Below are positions 42,805 to 52,272 of a stretch of DNA of 64,000 nucleotides, piece by piece (the stretch's first letter is position 1; each line of letters opens with the position of its first letter). A program made the position numbers and the translations under genes. Source of the DNA: Mucilaginibacter corticis (GTDB lineage Bacteria; Bacteroidota; Bacteroidia; Sphingobacteriales; Sphingobacteriaceae); NCBI RefSeq assembly GCF_007558865.1, contig NZ_VLPK01000002.1, positions 434,001 through 498,000 of the forward strand, written 5' to 3'. The notes beneath the pieces are model-generated. The model made no database searches and was not told the origin of the DNA. It saw only the letters and a list, made by a program, of their open reading frames with translations.

Positions 42805-43800
42805 CTAAAAGCTCCTGAACCCTATTATTTCCCGTACTTCTTTAACAGTTTTAGCAGCACTTTCACGGGCTTTTTCGGCGCCGTGCCGGGCTACTTTACG
42901 CAGGTAATTGGCATTGTTGGCAATATCGTTTATCCGCTCGCGGATGGGTGTAGTGGCAATGATCACATCCTCGGCCAGTTGCTTTTTCAGGTCGCCATAG
43001 CGAATCTGCATTTTGTTGTACAGGTCGTCAAAATGGGTAATGGTATCAGCAGTTGAAACCACTTTCATCAGGTCGAACAGGTTCTGAATTTCTTCCGGCT
43101 TGGTTTGATTTTCGACAGTTGGGCCGCTATCGGTAACGGCGCGCTTTACTTTCTTGCGGATAACCTCTGGCGAATCTGACAGGAAAATAGCGTTGCCCTC
43201 ACCTTCTGATTTACCCATTTTACCCTTACCGTCCAAACCTGGTATTTTCACCAGGTTCTTGCTGAAGCTAAACGCATAAGGCTCGGGGAAATAGTCGTGG
43301 TTATATAAGTGGTTAAACCGGTTGCCAAAGGTACGGGCCATCTCCAGGTGTTGCTCCTGGTCTTTACCTACAGGTACTTTTGTAGCACGGTGCAACAATA
43401 TATCGGCAGTCATTAAAACCGGGTAGGTTAACAAGCCCGCATTCACGTTTTCAGGCTGCGCGCGTACTTTGTCTTTGAAAGATGTGCTGCGTTCCAGTTC
43501 GCCTAAATAGGCATTCATGTTCAGGTATAAATACAGCTCGGATGTTTCAGGAACGTCAGACTGCATATAAATTGTAGCTTGCTCAGGATCTATGCCTGCC
43601 GCAAGATACTCTACCAGTACCGTTTTAACGTTGTTATGTAAATTGGCTGGCGTAGGGTGCGTAGTTAACGAGTGCAGATCAGCAATAAAAAAATAGCAGT
43701 TATACTCGTGCTGCATTTTCACAAAATTCTGTATCGCGCCGTAATAATTACCTAAATGCAGGTTTCCGGTTGATCTGATACCACTAACAACAGTTTCCAT
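42805..43800 (-). CDS. trpS: Tryptophan-tRNA ligase
   Basis: Charges tRNA-Trp. At 331 residues it is the usual bacterial class Ic length. HLGNYYG (residues 16-22) is the HIGH-like motif, KMGKSEG is the KMSKS-like loop (about 199-205), and FFIADLHSLTT the substrate strand. The start codon is shared with a divergent promoter region with plsC, only 38 bases wide. A palindromic ACTATAGACT repeat follows the gene, between it and the kinase. Confidence 0.96.
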   Translation of the reverse strand: METVVSGIRSTGNLHLGNYYGAIQNFVKMQHEYNCYFFIADLHSLTTHPTPANLHNNVKTVLVEYLAAGIDPEQATIYMQSDVPETSELYLYLNMNAYLGELERSTSFKDKVRAQPENVNAGLLTYPVLMTADILLHRATKVPVGKDQEQHLEMARTFGNRFNHLYNHDYFPEPYAFSFSKNLVKIPGLDGKGKMGKSEGEGNAIFLSDSPEVIRKKVKRAVTDSGPTVENQTKPEEIQNLFDLMKVVSTADTITHFDDLYNKMQIRYGDLKKQLAEDVIIATTPIRERINDIANNANYLRKVARHGAEKARESAAKTVKEVREIIGFRSF

Positions 43801-43824
43801 AGCGGCGAAAGTAAGTATTTTTTA

Positions 43825-43832
43825 TATTTTTG
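43825..43832 (+). promoter_or_regulatory. -7 box of plsC
   Basis: TATTTTTG fits TAnnTTTG, and its last three bases form the TTG at 43830 that opens the reading frame. It is 6 bases before the ATG at 43839, implying a leaderless or nearly leaderless message if used. Confidence 0.4.
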
Positions 43833-43838
43833 AAGACG

Positions 43839-44567
43839 ATGAAAATACTTTTGAGGAAAGTGCACTGCTATTTATACATAGCTTCTGTTGCCTTAACTTA
43901 TGCATTGGCTTTCCCGTTTTTATACCTGTTATCTCGTGATCAACGTAATTATAAATACATGAACGCCATAAGGCGCACATGGGGCTTTATAAGCTCGCTG
44001 CTGGTAGGTATACTATATAACTTTGATTATGAGCAACCCATAGACTGGAACAAAACTTACATTATTTGCCCCAATCATACATCAAACCTTGACATTACCG
44101 TCATGACCATATTGGTTAAAAACAATAACCATTGTTTTATGGGAAAGGACGAATTACTGAATAACTTTGTAACCCGCCTGTTCTTTAAAACTGTGGATAT
44201 CCCGGTTAACCGGGATAGTAAAATGTCGTCATACCGTGCCTTTAAAAAGGCAGGCGAGGCATTAGCCGCCGGCATATCAGTGATCATATTTCCCGAGGGG
44301 CGCATCCCCCACCAATACCCGCCCGAGTTGCACGATTTTAAGAACGGGCCATTCCGCCTGGCTATCGACTTAAAAGTACCTATCATCCCAGTATCGTCAA
44401 CCAACACATGGAAAGTTTTGTGGGATACCGGCCTTGACCATGGCAGCAAACCGGGTATTTGTAATATATTTGTACACAAACCTGTTGAAACAGCAAACTT
44501 AACCGTTGACGATGCCGATGCACTGCGCGACCATGTACACAGCATCATTAAACAGAAATTAGTATAA
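43839..44567 (+). CDS. plsC: 1-acyl-sn-glycerol-3-phosphate acyltransferase
   Basis: Adds the second acyl chain to lysophosphatidate in phospholipid synthesis. 242 residues from the ATG; the TTG at 43830 overlaps the -7 box. An N-terminal membrane helix precedes the acyltransferase motif NHTSNLD (H-x4-D, about residues 79-85), GKDELL, and FPEGRIPH. gatC follows by 2 bases, an odd functional pairing but a tight operon. Confidence 0.93.
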   Translation: MKILLRKVHCYLYIASVALTYALAFPFLYLLSRDQRNYKYMNAIRRTWGFISSLLVGILYNFDYEQPIDWNKTYIICPNHTSNLDITVMTILVKNNNHCFMGKDELLNNFVTRLFFKTVDIPVNRDSKMSSYRAFKKAGEALAAGISVIIFPEGRIPHQYPPELHDFKNGPFRLAIDLKVPIIPVSSTNTWKVLWDTGLDHGSKPGICNIFVHKPVETANLTVDDADALRDHVHSIIKQKLV

Positions 44568-44569
44568 CC

Positions 44570-44857
44570 ATGAATATTGACAGCGAAACTGTAGATAAAA
44601 TAGCCCACCTTGCCCGCCTTGAACTTGCCGAAACCGAAAAGCAGGAAATGATTGGCGATATGAACAAGATCCTTGATTTTATGGCCAAGTTGAACGAGAT
44701 AGATACCGTTGGCGTTGAGCCGCTGGTCTACCTGTCTACTGAGGTAAACGTATTTAGGGACGACGTGGTTAAGCAGGAGATCACTGTTGCAGACGGCTTA
44801 AAGAACGCGCCTAAGCATGACGACAAGTACTTCCTTGTGGCTAAGGTGATCGGGTAA
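44570..44857 (+). CDS. gatC: Asp-tRNA(Asn)/Glu-tRNA(Gln) amidotransferase subunit C
   Basis: The 95-residue stabilising subunit of GatCAB, which amidates misacylated Asp-tRNA(Asn) or Glu-tRNA(Gln). KIAHLARLELAETEKQ at the start and FMAKLNEIDTVGVEPL in the middle (quoted NEIDTVGVEPL) are typical, with FLVAKVIG at the end. gatA and gatB are not here. Two bases after plsC. Confidence 0.95.
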   Translation: MNIDSETVDKIAHLARLELAETEKQEMIGDMNKILDFMAKLNEIDTVGVEPLVYLSTEVNVFRDDVVKQEITVADGLKNAPKHDDKYFLVAKVIG

Positions 44858-44869
44858 TGATTAGTCCTA

Positions 44870-44919
44870 AGTCATCAGTCCATAGTCTTAAGTCGACTTA
44901 GAACTATAGACTAATGACT
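44870..44919. repeat. 50-base imperfect palindrome (AGTCATAGTC family)
   Basis: The arm 44870-44894 (AGTCATCAGTCCATAGTC...) pairs with 44895-44919 at 21 of 25, with no loop bases and GTCGAC at the centre. It lies between gatC and the ABC ATPase. Related words ACTATAGACT occur at 42762-42803. Confidence 0.75.
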
Positions 44920-44967
44920 ACAGACTTGTAACAAACATTCCGATCCGCTGTCAAAGCAATAAACTGC

Positions 44968-45687
44968 ATGGAGCCATTAATCACCATTAAAAACATAGGA
45001 CGCAAATACGTTATAGGTACTGAAGTAATTCACGCGCTTAAGGATGTATCGCTAACTATTAATAAAGGTGAGTTTGTGGCGCTGATGGGCCCGTCGGGCT
45101 CGGGTAAATCAACCCTGATGAATATTTTGGGTTGTTTGGATACTCCCACAAAAGGCGAGTATATCCTGAACGGCATTAATGTTAGCCACATGTCTGACAA
45201 CCAGCTTGCCGAAGTGCGTAACTCTGAGATCGGCTTTGTTTTCCAGACGTTTAACTTACTACCCCGTAATACCGCTTTAGATAATGTGGCGTTGCCGCTG
45301 ATCTATTCTGGTGTGAGTAAGGTAGACAGGCTGGCCCGCGCCGAGCAGGCGTTGAAAAATGTGGGCCTGGGTAACCGTATAGACCACCGGCCAAATGAGC
45401 TGTCGGGCGGGCAGCGCCAGCGTGTGGCGGTGGCACGTGCGCTGATCAATGATCCGTCAATTATCCTGGCCGACGAACCTACCGGTAACCTGGACACCAA
45501 GACATCTATCGAAATTATGAGTCTGATGGAAGATATACACGCCAAAGGCAACACCATTATATTAGTGACCCACGAAGAAGATATAGCTATGCACGCCCAC
45601 CGCATAGTACGCATGCGCGACGGCCTGGTAGAGCGTGACTATATCAATACCAATGTGCAGATTGTTGACAGAAGCGGGATTGTGTAA
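44968..45687 (+). CDS. ABC transporter ATP-binding protein (MacB/LolD type)
   Basis: A 239-residue ATPase with Walker [11 protein letters not shown] (about residues 41-50), signature [14 protein letters not shown] (about 150-163) and Walker [12 protein letters not shown]. The whole matches the LolD/MacB subfamily that works with FtsX-type permeases in lipoprotein or peptide export. No permease is next to it; the three orphan FtsX/MacB permeases at 17-24.5 kb are candidates. Bounded by repeats on both sides. Confidence 0.92.
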   Translation: MEPLITIKNIGRKYVIGTEVIHALKDVSLTINKGEFVALMGPSGSGKSTLMNILGCLDTPTKGEYILNGINVSHMSDNQLAEVRNSEIGFVFQTFNLLPRNTALDNVALPLIYSGVSKVDRLARAEQALKNVGLGNRIDHRPNELSGGQRQRVAVARALINDPSIILADEPTGNLDTKTSIEIMSLMEDIHAKGNTIILVTHEEDIAMHAHRIVRMRDGLVERDYINTNVQIVDRSGIV

Positions 45688-45693
45688 TGTTGT

Positions 45694-45719
45694 TTTGTTT
45701 CACGCGAGTGTGAAACAAA
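45694..45719. repeat. Hairpin with GAAACA words after the ATPase
   Basis: TTTGTTTCAC / GTGAAACAAA, perfect 10-bp arms with a 6-base loop. The words GAAACA/GTGAAACAA recur five times up to 45800. The T-run on the far side is weak, so its terminator role is uncertain. Confidence 0.6.
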
Positions 45720-45884
45720 TGAAACAGGTGAAACAAGTTTTTTGTTAAATTATTGACCTTCAGTTTTTAATTAGAACCTGTGAAACAAAATGAAACAAAG
45801 GATAATGATTCTGCCAACCACATGTACCTAATGGTAAATAACTTACCTGCAACTTGAGTTAAATAATGATTTATGAGTGGGCTG

Positions 45885-46457
45885 CTACTTTATCTTACTA
45901 TACAAAGCCGCCACCTTACCCCTGCACTCATTAAGCAAAACAACCGCCTGGGTTAAATTATCAATTACCTTATGCCTAAATGCTTTGCGGCGGCGGTTTT
46001 GAGCAACTTGTCTTAACAGCTCATCGTTTTCATAAATGCGGAAGTTAAGGTTGCTGTATATATCCTCGGCGTTAAAAGCAGGTATTCGCAGATTGTTTAC
46101 CAATGGACGGTTATCCAGTAAGATCTTTTTAAGGCCGCTCACGTCGTCTTGCATAATACGGTATGTATTTGGGAAATGGTGGTCCTTAAACCCGTCACGA
46201 TTGATCAGGCTGATCAGGTTATTTTGGTTAACGATGAGTATGCCTACTTTTTTATTGAAACTTACGGCCATGGTTTTAAAACTTTCGCGGTCAGACCTGT
46301 GGACGATCAGGTCGGCATTGTCCGTAAGTTTTGAGAATAATTTAGATACCATGTTTAAAGAGTACAGGTAGCTTTGGTATTCGTCACGGCGTTTCGGAAG
46401 GGCAAAATTTGTTTCGACAATGAATAGAAATATAAATGCAAGCAGTATTTTTTTCAT
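45885..46457 (-). CDS. Secreted or exported hypothetical protein
   Basis: A 190-residue protein with an N-terminal signal-like segment (MKKILLAFIFLFIVETNFALP) and a long alpha-helical remainder rich in Leu, Arg, Asn and Lys. Segments such as NLTQAVVLLNECRGKVAAL at the end suggest a helical bundle. No family is recognised. It is divergent from pyrG and stands alone. Confidence 0.72.
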   Translation of the reverse strand: MKKILLAFIFLFIVETNFALPKRRDEYQSYLYSLNMVSKLFSKLTDNADLIVHRSDRESFKTMAVSFNKKVGILIVNQNNLISLINRDGFKDHHFPNTYRIMQDDVSGLKKILLDNRPLVNNLRIPAFNAEDIYSNLNFRIYENDELLRQVAQNRRRKAFRHKVIDNLTQAVVLLNECRGKVAALYSKIK

Positions 46458-46588
46458 GTTATGAATAGCTTAATAATTATGTACAAAGGAAAAAATCCTT
46501 TTTTTGTTTAAAAAAATGCGGTTAGCGCTTAGTAGTCAACGCCTTTTCCACAATTGCATTTTCTTAGTTTAAAGCCCAAAAATATTCT

Positions 46589-46596
46589 TACTTTTG
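46589..46596 (+). promoter_or_regulatory. -7 box of pyrG
   Basis: TACTTTTG fits TAnnTTTG and lies 59 bases before the pyrG start. Confidence 0.5.
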
Positions 46597-46655
46597 TATC
46601 CCGTACACAAACAATTAGTGGCGCTTAAAAACCGCTGCCAATTTCAAAAAAAATC

Positions 46656-48266
46656 ATGACTAAATACATATTTGTTACGGGCGGTGTTACCTCTTCGTTA
46701 GGAAAAGGAATTATCTCGGCTTCCCTGGCCAAACTACTTCAATCGCGCGGATACAGCGTAACCATTCAAAAGTTCGACCCTTATATTAACATTGATCCGG
46801 GAACGTTGAACCCTTATGAGCATGGCGAATGCTATGTTACCGAAGATGGCGCAGAAACAGATCTTGACCTTGGCCATTACGAGCGTTTTTTAAATACCCC
46901 AACATCGCAGGCAAATAACATTACTACCGGTCGTATTTATCAGAATGTAATCAACAAAGAACGCGAAGGCGCTTTTTTAGGAAAAACCGTACAGGTAGTT
47001 CCGCATATTACCGACGAGATAAAAAGAAACTTCCGCATACTGGGTGAAGACGGCAAATATGATATCGTAATAACCGAATTAGGTGGTACCGTGGGCGACA
47101 TCGAATCATTACCATACATTGAGGCTGTAAGGCAATTCAGGTGGGAGGTAGGTTCAGGTAATTCATTGGTGATTCACCTGACGCTGATCCCGTTCCTGGC
47201 TGCTGCGGGCGAGTTAAAAACCAAACCTACTCAGCACTCGGTTAAAATGTTGTTAGAGTATGGTATCCAGCCGGATATACTGGTTTGCCGTACAGAGCAC
47301 CATTTAACCATGGATATCCGCAAAAAAATTGCATTATTCTGTAACGTTAACATCAATGCAGTAGTCGAATCAATCGACGCGCCATCTATTTATGACGTGC
47401 CATTGCTGATGTTAAAAGAACAATTAGATAAAACAGTACTAACCAAATTAAAACTACCGCATAAGGTTGAACCGCATTTAGAAAGCTGGAAAGACTTTTT
47501 GGGCCGTTTAAAAAACCCAACATCCGAAGTAAGGATAGGCCTGGTTGGTAAGTATGTGGAGCTGCCGGATGCTTATAAATCTATCATCGAATCATTTATT
47601 CATGCAGGCGCAAAAAACGAATGCAAGGTACAGGTAAAATATATCCCCTCAGAAGAGCTTACACCGGGTAACGCCGTTGATAAACTGATAGGGCTGCATG
47701 GTGTGTTAGTAGCGCCGGGCTTTGGTGAGCGTGGTTTCGAGGGTAAGATAGAAGCGATCCGTTACGTACGCGAAAACAATATTCCGTTTTTTGGTATCTG
47801 TCTGGGTATGCAATGTGCCGTTGTTGAATATGGCCGTAATGTTTTAGGCCTTAAAGATGCCAGTAGTACAGAAATGAACCCTGAAACACCTAACCCGGTT
47901 ATCGCCATGATGGAGGAGCAGAAAAAGGTGGTAAACAAAGGTGGTACTATGCGTTTAGGATCATACGCCTGCGATATTAAAAAAGGAACAAAGGCTTTTG
48001 CCATATACGGACAACAGCATATCACCGAGCGCCACCGTCACCGTTATGAGTTTAACAACGAGTACCTGAAACAATATGAGGCCGCCGGTTTGATCCCCTC
48101 AGGCTTTAACCCTGAGAATAACCTTGTTGAGATCGTAGAGCTTAAAAACCATCCGTTTTTTGTGGGCGCGCAGTTTCACCCCGAATTAAAATCAACAGTT
48201 GCTAATCCGCACCCACTTTTTATTAACTTTGTCGCCGCTTCGATGGCTTATGCCCGTAAGAAATAG
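46656..48266 (+). CDS. pyrG: CTP synthase
   Basis: Makes CTP from UTP, ATP and glutamine. The 536-residue protein has the amidoligase P-loop ([11 protein letters not shown], residues 9-19) and [14 protein letters not shown] early. The C-terminal class I glutamine amidotransferase has its catalytic cysteine in [15 protein letters not shown] (about residue 385) and the HPEL histidine near 511. pyrF, in the same nucleotide pathway, is 5 kb downstream on the other strand. yidC follows by 24 bases. Confidence 0.97.
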   Translation: MTKYIFVTGGVTSSLGKGIISASLAKLLQSRGYSVTIQKFDPYINIDPGTLNPYEHGECYVTEDGAETDLDLGHYERFLNTPTSQANNITTGRIYQNVINKEREGAFLGKTVQVVPHITDEIKRNFRILGEDGKYDIVITELGGTVGDIESLPYIEAVRQFRWEVGSGNSLVIHLTLIPFLAAAGELKTKPTQHSVKMLLEYGIQPDILVCRTEHHLTMDIRKKIALFCNVNINAVVESIDAPSIYDVPLLMLKEQLDKTVLTKLKLPHKVEPHLESWKDFLGRLKNPTSEVRIGLVGKYVELPDAYKSIIESFIHAGAKNECKVQVKYIPSEELTPGNAVDKLIGLHGVLVAPGFGERGFEGKIEAIRYVRENNIPFFGICLGMQCAVVEYGRNVLGLKDASSTEMNPETPNPVIAMMEEQKKVVNKGGTMRLGSYACDIKKGTKAFAIYGQQHITERHRHRYEFNNEYLKQYEAAGLIPSGFNPENNLVEIVELKNHPFFVGAQFHPELKSTVANPHPLFINFVAASMAYARKK

Positions 48267-48290
48267 TTAATTGAGTACGATACGATAGAA

Positions 48291-50123
48291 ATGGATAGAA
48301 ATACGTTTACAGGATTATTCCTGATCATGATCATTATTGCCGGTTCTGTTTGGTTGTTAAAACCAACTCCCGAGCAGATCGCAAAAGAAAAAGCAGTACA
48401 ACACCAGGATTCACTAAAAAGGGCGGGCATAAAAGCACCTGCCGCTACTACCACAATTGATACCGGAAAAATAGCTAATAAACCGGTTGATTCGGCCGCG
48501 CTGAAAAGCCCCTTTGGCGCTACATTGAACGGCAGCGAAAAACTGATAACCATTGAGAATGCCGATCTGCGTGTAAAATTAACTACCCGTGGCGGCCGCA
48601 TCTATTCTGTCGAACTAAAAAACTATAAAACGTTTGATAAAAAACCGCTGGTATTATTTGACGGCGACCAAAATAAATTTGGGTTTAGCTTTGCCGCGGG
48701 CGTCTCTAACGTAAATACTAACGAAAGATATTTTACGCCAAGTGCCGCAGGTTTACAGGTTACCGGTAAAGATTCATCGTCTATTACCATGCGTTTAAGC
48801 TACAGCCCTACGCAGTATATTGATTATATATACAGTCTGCAAGGCGAGGGCTACAAAGTTGGCTTAACCATTAAAGCTATCGGCTTAGACAACGTTATTG
48901 CAAATAGCAGCAGCATTAATCTTAACTGGGAGAGTAACCTGCTCAGGTTAGAGAAAAGTATCGTGCTTGATCGTACTTACAGCTATATCGGCTATTATAA
49001 TACAGATAAGGATTATGACTATTTCGGTGATACGAAAGATGATCAGAAAGACATCGCTGATAAAAAATTGCAGTGGGTATCATTTAAACAGCATTTCTTT
49101 TCAAGCGTATTGTTAACTAAAGACGGCTTTGCAAAATCAAGTCTTTCTGTTAGCACCGATACCTCAAATCATACGGATATCAAGACCTTAAAAGCTAACT
49201 TAACCTTAGCCCGCAGTAGCGACGGTACTTTCCCGCTTGATTTTTACTTTAGCCCTAACCAGTATAAAACTCTGGCAGCCGAGGGTAATGGTTTTGAAAA
49301 ACAAATTAACCTGGGCTGGGGCCCGTTAAAATACATCAACCGCGTTGCGGTAATCCCGGTATTTAATGTGCTGACCCAATTTAACTGGAACTATGGGTTT
49401 ATCATCCTTGCGTTAACAGTTATCCTGAAATTGGTTTTATCGCCGCTTACCTACAAGTCATACTTATCAATGGCTAAGATGCGCGTATTAAAGCCGGAAA
49501 TGGATGAGATAAAAGCAAAGGTTGGCGAAGATAACCCTACACTATTACAACAAGAATATCTTAAGTTATATAAAAAAGCCGGTGTAAACCCATTAGGTGG
49601 TTGTTTGCCGTTATTGCTGCAAATGCCGATAGTTATCGCGTTCTTCCGGTTTTTCCCGGGCTTGTTTGAGCTGCGCGGTCAGGGCTTTTTATGGATGCAT
49701 GACTTGTCTACTTATGACTCTATTGTAAACTTTGGCTTTAGCGTTCCGTTTTTGGGCGACCACTTAAGTTTAATGTGTTTACTGATGACGGTATCTACAT
49801 TGATCTATACTTATTTTAACAACCAGATCTCGGGTGTAAGTGGGCAGATGAAATATATCGGTTATATCACCCCGATCATCTTCCTGGGCGCATTGAACGG
49901 TTATCCGGCAGGTTTGAACTACTATTACTTCCTGGCTAACATGTTTACTTTCTTACAACAATACATTATCCGTTTAATGGTTGACGACAAGAAGATCCAC
50001 GCGCAGATCCAGGAAAACAAAAAGAAACCTGAAGATGCTAAAAAGAAGAAATCAGGCTTCGCCGCTAAAATGGAAGAGATGATGCGCCAGCAGCAACAAT
50101 TGCAGGCTAAGAAGGAGAAATAG
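48291..50123 (+). CDS. yidC: Membrane protein insertase YidC
   Basis: Inserts and folds membrane proteins, alone or with Sec. At 610 residues it has an N-terminal helix, a large periplasmic beta-supersandwich (about 60-330) and the conserved five-helix core with GCLPLLLQMPIVIAFFRFFPG (about 444-464; quoted core GCLPLLLQMPIVIAF). The C-terminal tail is Lys-rich (AKMEEMMRQQQQLQAKKEK) as in ribosome-contacting YidC forms. It is cotranscribed with pyrG, as in several Bacteroidota. Confidence 0.97.
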   Translation: MDRNTFTGLFLIMIIIAGSVWLLKPTPEQIAKEKAVQHQDSLKRAGIKAPAATTTIDTGKIANKPVDSAALKSPFGATLNGSEKLITIENADLRVKLTTRGGRIYSVELKNYKTFDKKPLVLFDGDQNKFGFSFAAGVSNVNTNERYFTPSAAGLQVTGKDSSSITMRLSYSPTQYIDYIYSLQGEGYKVGLTIKAIGLDNVIANSSSINLNWESNLLRLEKSIVLDRTYSYIGYYNTDKDYDYFGDTKDDQKDIADKKLQWVSFKQHFFSSVLLTKDGFAKSSLSVSTDTSNHTDIKTLKANLTLARSSDGTFPLDFYFSPNQYKTLAAEGNGFEKQINLGWGPLKYINRVAVIPVFNVLTQFNWNYGFIILALTVILKLVLSPLTYKSYLSMAKMRVLKPEMDEIKAKVGEDNPTLLQQEYLKLYKKAGVNPLGGCLPLLLQMPIVIAFFRFFPGLFELRGQGFLWMHDLSTYDSIVNFGFSVPFLGDHLSLMCLLMTVSTLIYTYFNNQISGVSGQMKYIGYITPIIFLGALNGYPAGLNYYYFLANMFTFLQQYIIRLMVDDKKIHAQIQENKKKPEDAKKKKSGFAAKMEEMMRQQQQLQAKKEK

Positions 50124-50150
50124 AGATTAGTGATTAAAGATTAGAGATCA

Positions 50151-50177
50151 GGCCCGCATTATTGTGGGCCTTTTTTT
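50151..50177 (+). terminator. Intrinsic terminator of the pyrG-yidC unit
   Basis: GGCCCGCATTATTGTGGGCC hairpin followed by seven T, 28 bases after yidC. Confidence 0.8.
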
Positions 50178-50193
50178 GTTTTTTTATTCTGAC

Positions 50194-50282
50194 TGTCATT
50201 TCGACCAACGGGAGAAATCTATACAAGACAGGCGGTAAAGCAGTGTATAGATTTCTCACTCGTTCCTCGTTTCGAAATAACA
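50194..50282. repeat. Intergenic inverted repeat (TGTCATTTCGA / GAGAAATCTATACA family)
   Basis: GAGAAATCTATACA (50212-50225) pairs perfectly with TGTATAGATTTCTC (50244-50257). TGTCATTTCGA at the left edge pairs with TCGAAATAACA at the right edge with one mismatch. It is REP- or MITE-like and lies after the yidC terminator. Confidence 0.75.
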
Positions 50283-50338
50283 ATCTGTTTTTTTAATTTA
50301 ACTAAAAAAATTAGCAGAACTTTTTTACATTTACATCT

Positions 50339-51703
50339 ATGTATGCAATTGTAGATATTGAGACCACGGGAGGGCATGCCAGCGCAAACGATATAACCGA
50401 AATTGCAATTTGCCTGCATGACGGCAAAAAAGTAACCAAGCGTTTTAGTACCCTTGTAAATCCCCGCAGGGAAATACCTATATACATACGTGCCCTAACG
50501 GGCATTACTAATGAAATGGTTGCCGAAGCGCCGCCTTTTGAGGATGTAGCCGCCGATATTTACCACTTACTGCATGGCAAGATCTTTATTGCGCATAATG
50601 TAAATTTCGATTACTCTTTTGTACGCTACCACCTGGCCGCTGCCGGGTATGATCTGCAATGTAATAAACTATGTACAGTAAGGCTGGGCCGTAAGATCCT
50701 GCCGGGATTACCGTCATATAGCCTGGGTAAGCTTTGCCGGCACCTGGGCATTGATAACGAAAGCCGCCACCGTGCCATGGGCGATGCCGACGCCACCGCC
50801 GAATTGTTTAGCCTGTTACTACGCAATGATAAGAACGACCACATTAAACAGGCTTTAAAGCAAAACTCTAAGGAACAGGTATTGCCACCTCATTTACCCA
50901 AGAAAGCAGTCTTAGAGTTGCCAAATACGCCCGGTGTGTATTACTTTCATGACCACAAAGGCAAGGTGATCTACGTAGGTAAGGCCAAGAACATCAGGAA
51001 ACGTGTGACCAGCCATTTTACCGGCAATAATCCCGGCTTGCAGCGACAGGAGTTTTTGCGCAATATCCATCAGATAACCCACCAGGTTTGCGGTACCGAA
51101 CTGATAGCTTTGGTACTGGAGGCTGTTGAGATAAAGCGTTTATGGCCTAAATACAACCGCTCGTTAAAACGATTTGAACATGCCTATGGCCTCTATATGT
51201 TCGAAGATCAGCGCGGCTATATGCGTTTGGCTGTTGATAAACATCGCAAATACACCGGCGCCTTATATACATGCAATACCATGTTGGAAGGCAGATCGAT
51301 ATTAAACCAACTGATAGAAACTTTTGAACTTTGCCCAAAGCTTTGTTTCATCCAGAACAATACAGAGCCCTGTACAGGCACAGGGCAGGACCGGTGCGCC
51401 TGCACAGGCATTGAAACCGCAGAAACATACAACCAAAAAGTTGAACTGGCTATAGCCGAACTGCACAAGGCCCTGCCAACTTTTGCCATTCGCGACGAGG
51501 GCAGAACGGATGACGAGCATAGCTGTATCCTGGTAGAGAAGGGCAAGTTTTACGGTATGGGCTATGTATCGCATTATTTCCAGGTAGAAAACTTGCAGCA
51601 GCTTAAAAACTACATCACGCCATACCCGGGTAATGATTACATTAAAAATATAGTGGCTAATTACGCCGAAAAGTTCCCGCAGCGAAAGGTGGAGTTTGCA
51701 TAA
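50339..51703 (+). CDS. DnaQ-type exonuclease fused to GIY-YIG nuclease
   Basis: A 454-residue fusion. The first part (about 1-165) is a DEDDh 3'-5' exonuclease: YAIVDIETTG, AHNVNFDYSFV, HRAMGDADATAELF. The middle (about 198-285) is a GIY-YIG nuclease like the UvrC N-terminus: GVYYFHDHKGKVIYVGKAKNI with the late NRSLKRFEHAYGLY. The rest (about 290-454) is Cys-containing (CTGTGQDRCAC) and not recognised. The form is like Cho/UvrC-related repair nucleases fused to a proofreading domain. A role in DNA repair is likely; the exact reaction is unknown. Confidence 0.9.
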   Translation: MYAIVDIETTGGHASANDITEIAICLHDGKKVTKRFSTLVNPRREIPIYIRALTGITNEMVAEAPPFEDVAADIYHLLHGKIFIAHNVNFDYSFVRYHLAAAGYDLQCNKLCTVRLGRKILPGLPSYSLGKLCRHLGIDNESRHRAMGDADATAELFSLLLRNDKNDHIKQALKQNSKEQVLPPHLPKKAVLELPNTPGVYYFHDHKGKVIYVGKAKNIRKRVTSHFTGNNPGLQRQEFLRNIHQITHQVCGTELIALVLEAVEIKRLWPKYNRSLKRFEHAYGLYMFEDQRGYMRLAVDKHRKYTGALYTCNTMLEGRSILNQLIETFELCPKLCFIQNNTEPCTGTGQDRCACTGIETAETYNQKVELAIAELHKALPTFAIRDEGRTDDEHSCILVEKGKFYGMGYVSHYFQVENLQQLKNYITPYPGNDYIKNIVANYAEKFPQRKVEFA

Positions 51704-51719
51704 GCGAAGCGGGAACTTA

Positions 51720-52127
51720 TTAATGATCGCCCCCTTTATAGATCCACATTGATTCTGTAGTGCTGGCTTTTTCAAAACCGCATTTTTTGTAAAAGTCAAT
51801 CGCTTTGCCGTCGGCCACTAAAATTTGCTGATGGAAGCCGGCGTATTTTTCCTGTAGTTTATTCAGAATCAATTTTCCAATCCCTTTGCCCTGGTAATCC
51901 GGATGGACGATCAAATGCGGATAATAAACAACCAGGTAGCCATCAGAAAGCGCGTTACCCAATCCGGTTAATATTTCGCCATCCCAGGCGGTTATAAACG
52001 AATGGGAGTTGAGTAAGCCTTTATACAGCAGATCAGGCTTTTCGGCGGACGACCAGCCATTGGCTTTATAGAGCGCGATGATATCCGCCTGCTTTACTTC
52101 AGTCGTTTCTTTAATTTGAATATTCAT
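51720..52127 (-). CDS. GNAT family N-acetyltransferase
   Basis: 135 residues. The acetyl-CoA motif is LIVHPDYQGKGIGKLILNKL (about residues 74-93), followed by VADGKAIDFYKKCGFEKA. The start is MNIQIKETTEVKQADIIALY, in part IKETTEVKQADI. Substrate unknown. Convergent with the nuclease gene upstream. Confidence 0.88.
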   Translation of the reverse strand: MNIQIKETTEVKQADIIALYKANGWSSAEKPDLLYKGLLNSHSFITAWDGEILTGLGNALSDGYLVVYYPHLIVHPDYQGKGIGKLILNKLQEKYAGFHQQILVADGKAIDFYKKCGFEKASTTESMWIYKGGDH

Positions 52128-52272
52128 GTAATTATGATGTGGTTTTGAACAGACACTAAGTTATAAATTAAAGCATCGTTATTGTCCTTCAAAGGTGCTG
52201 TTATTAGTTCACATACACCTTCGGCATCATAATTGGTAAGTTCTTAATACATCAACTATTAAAACATAAATT

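Noticed and set aside
45690..45800. Possible CRISPR-like repeat
   Set aside because: The words are too short and irregularly spaced, with no spacers of constant length and no cas genes.
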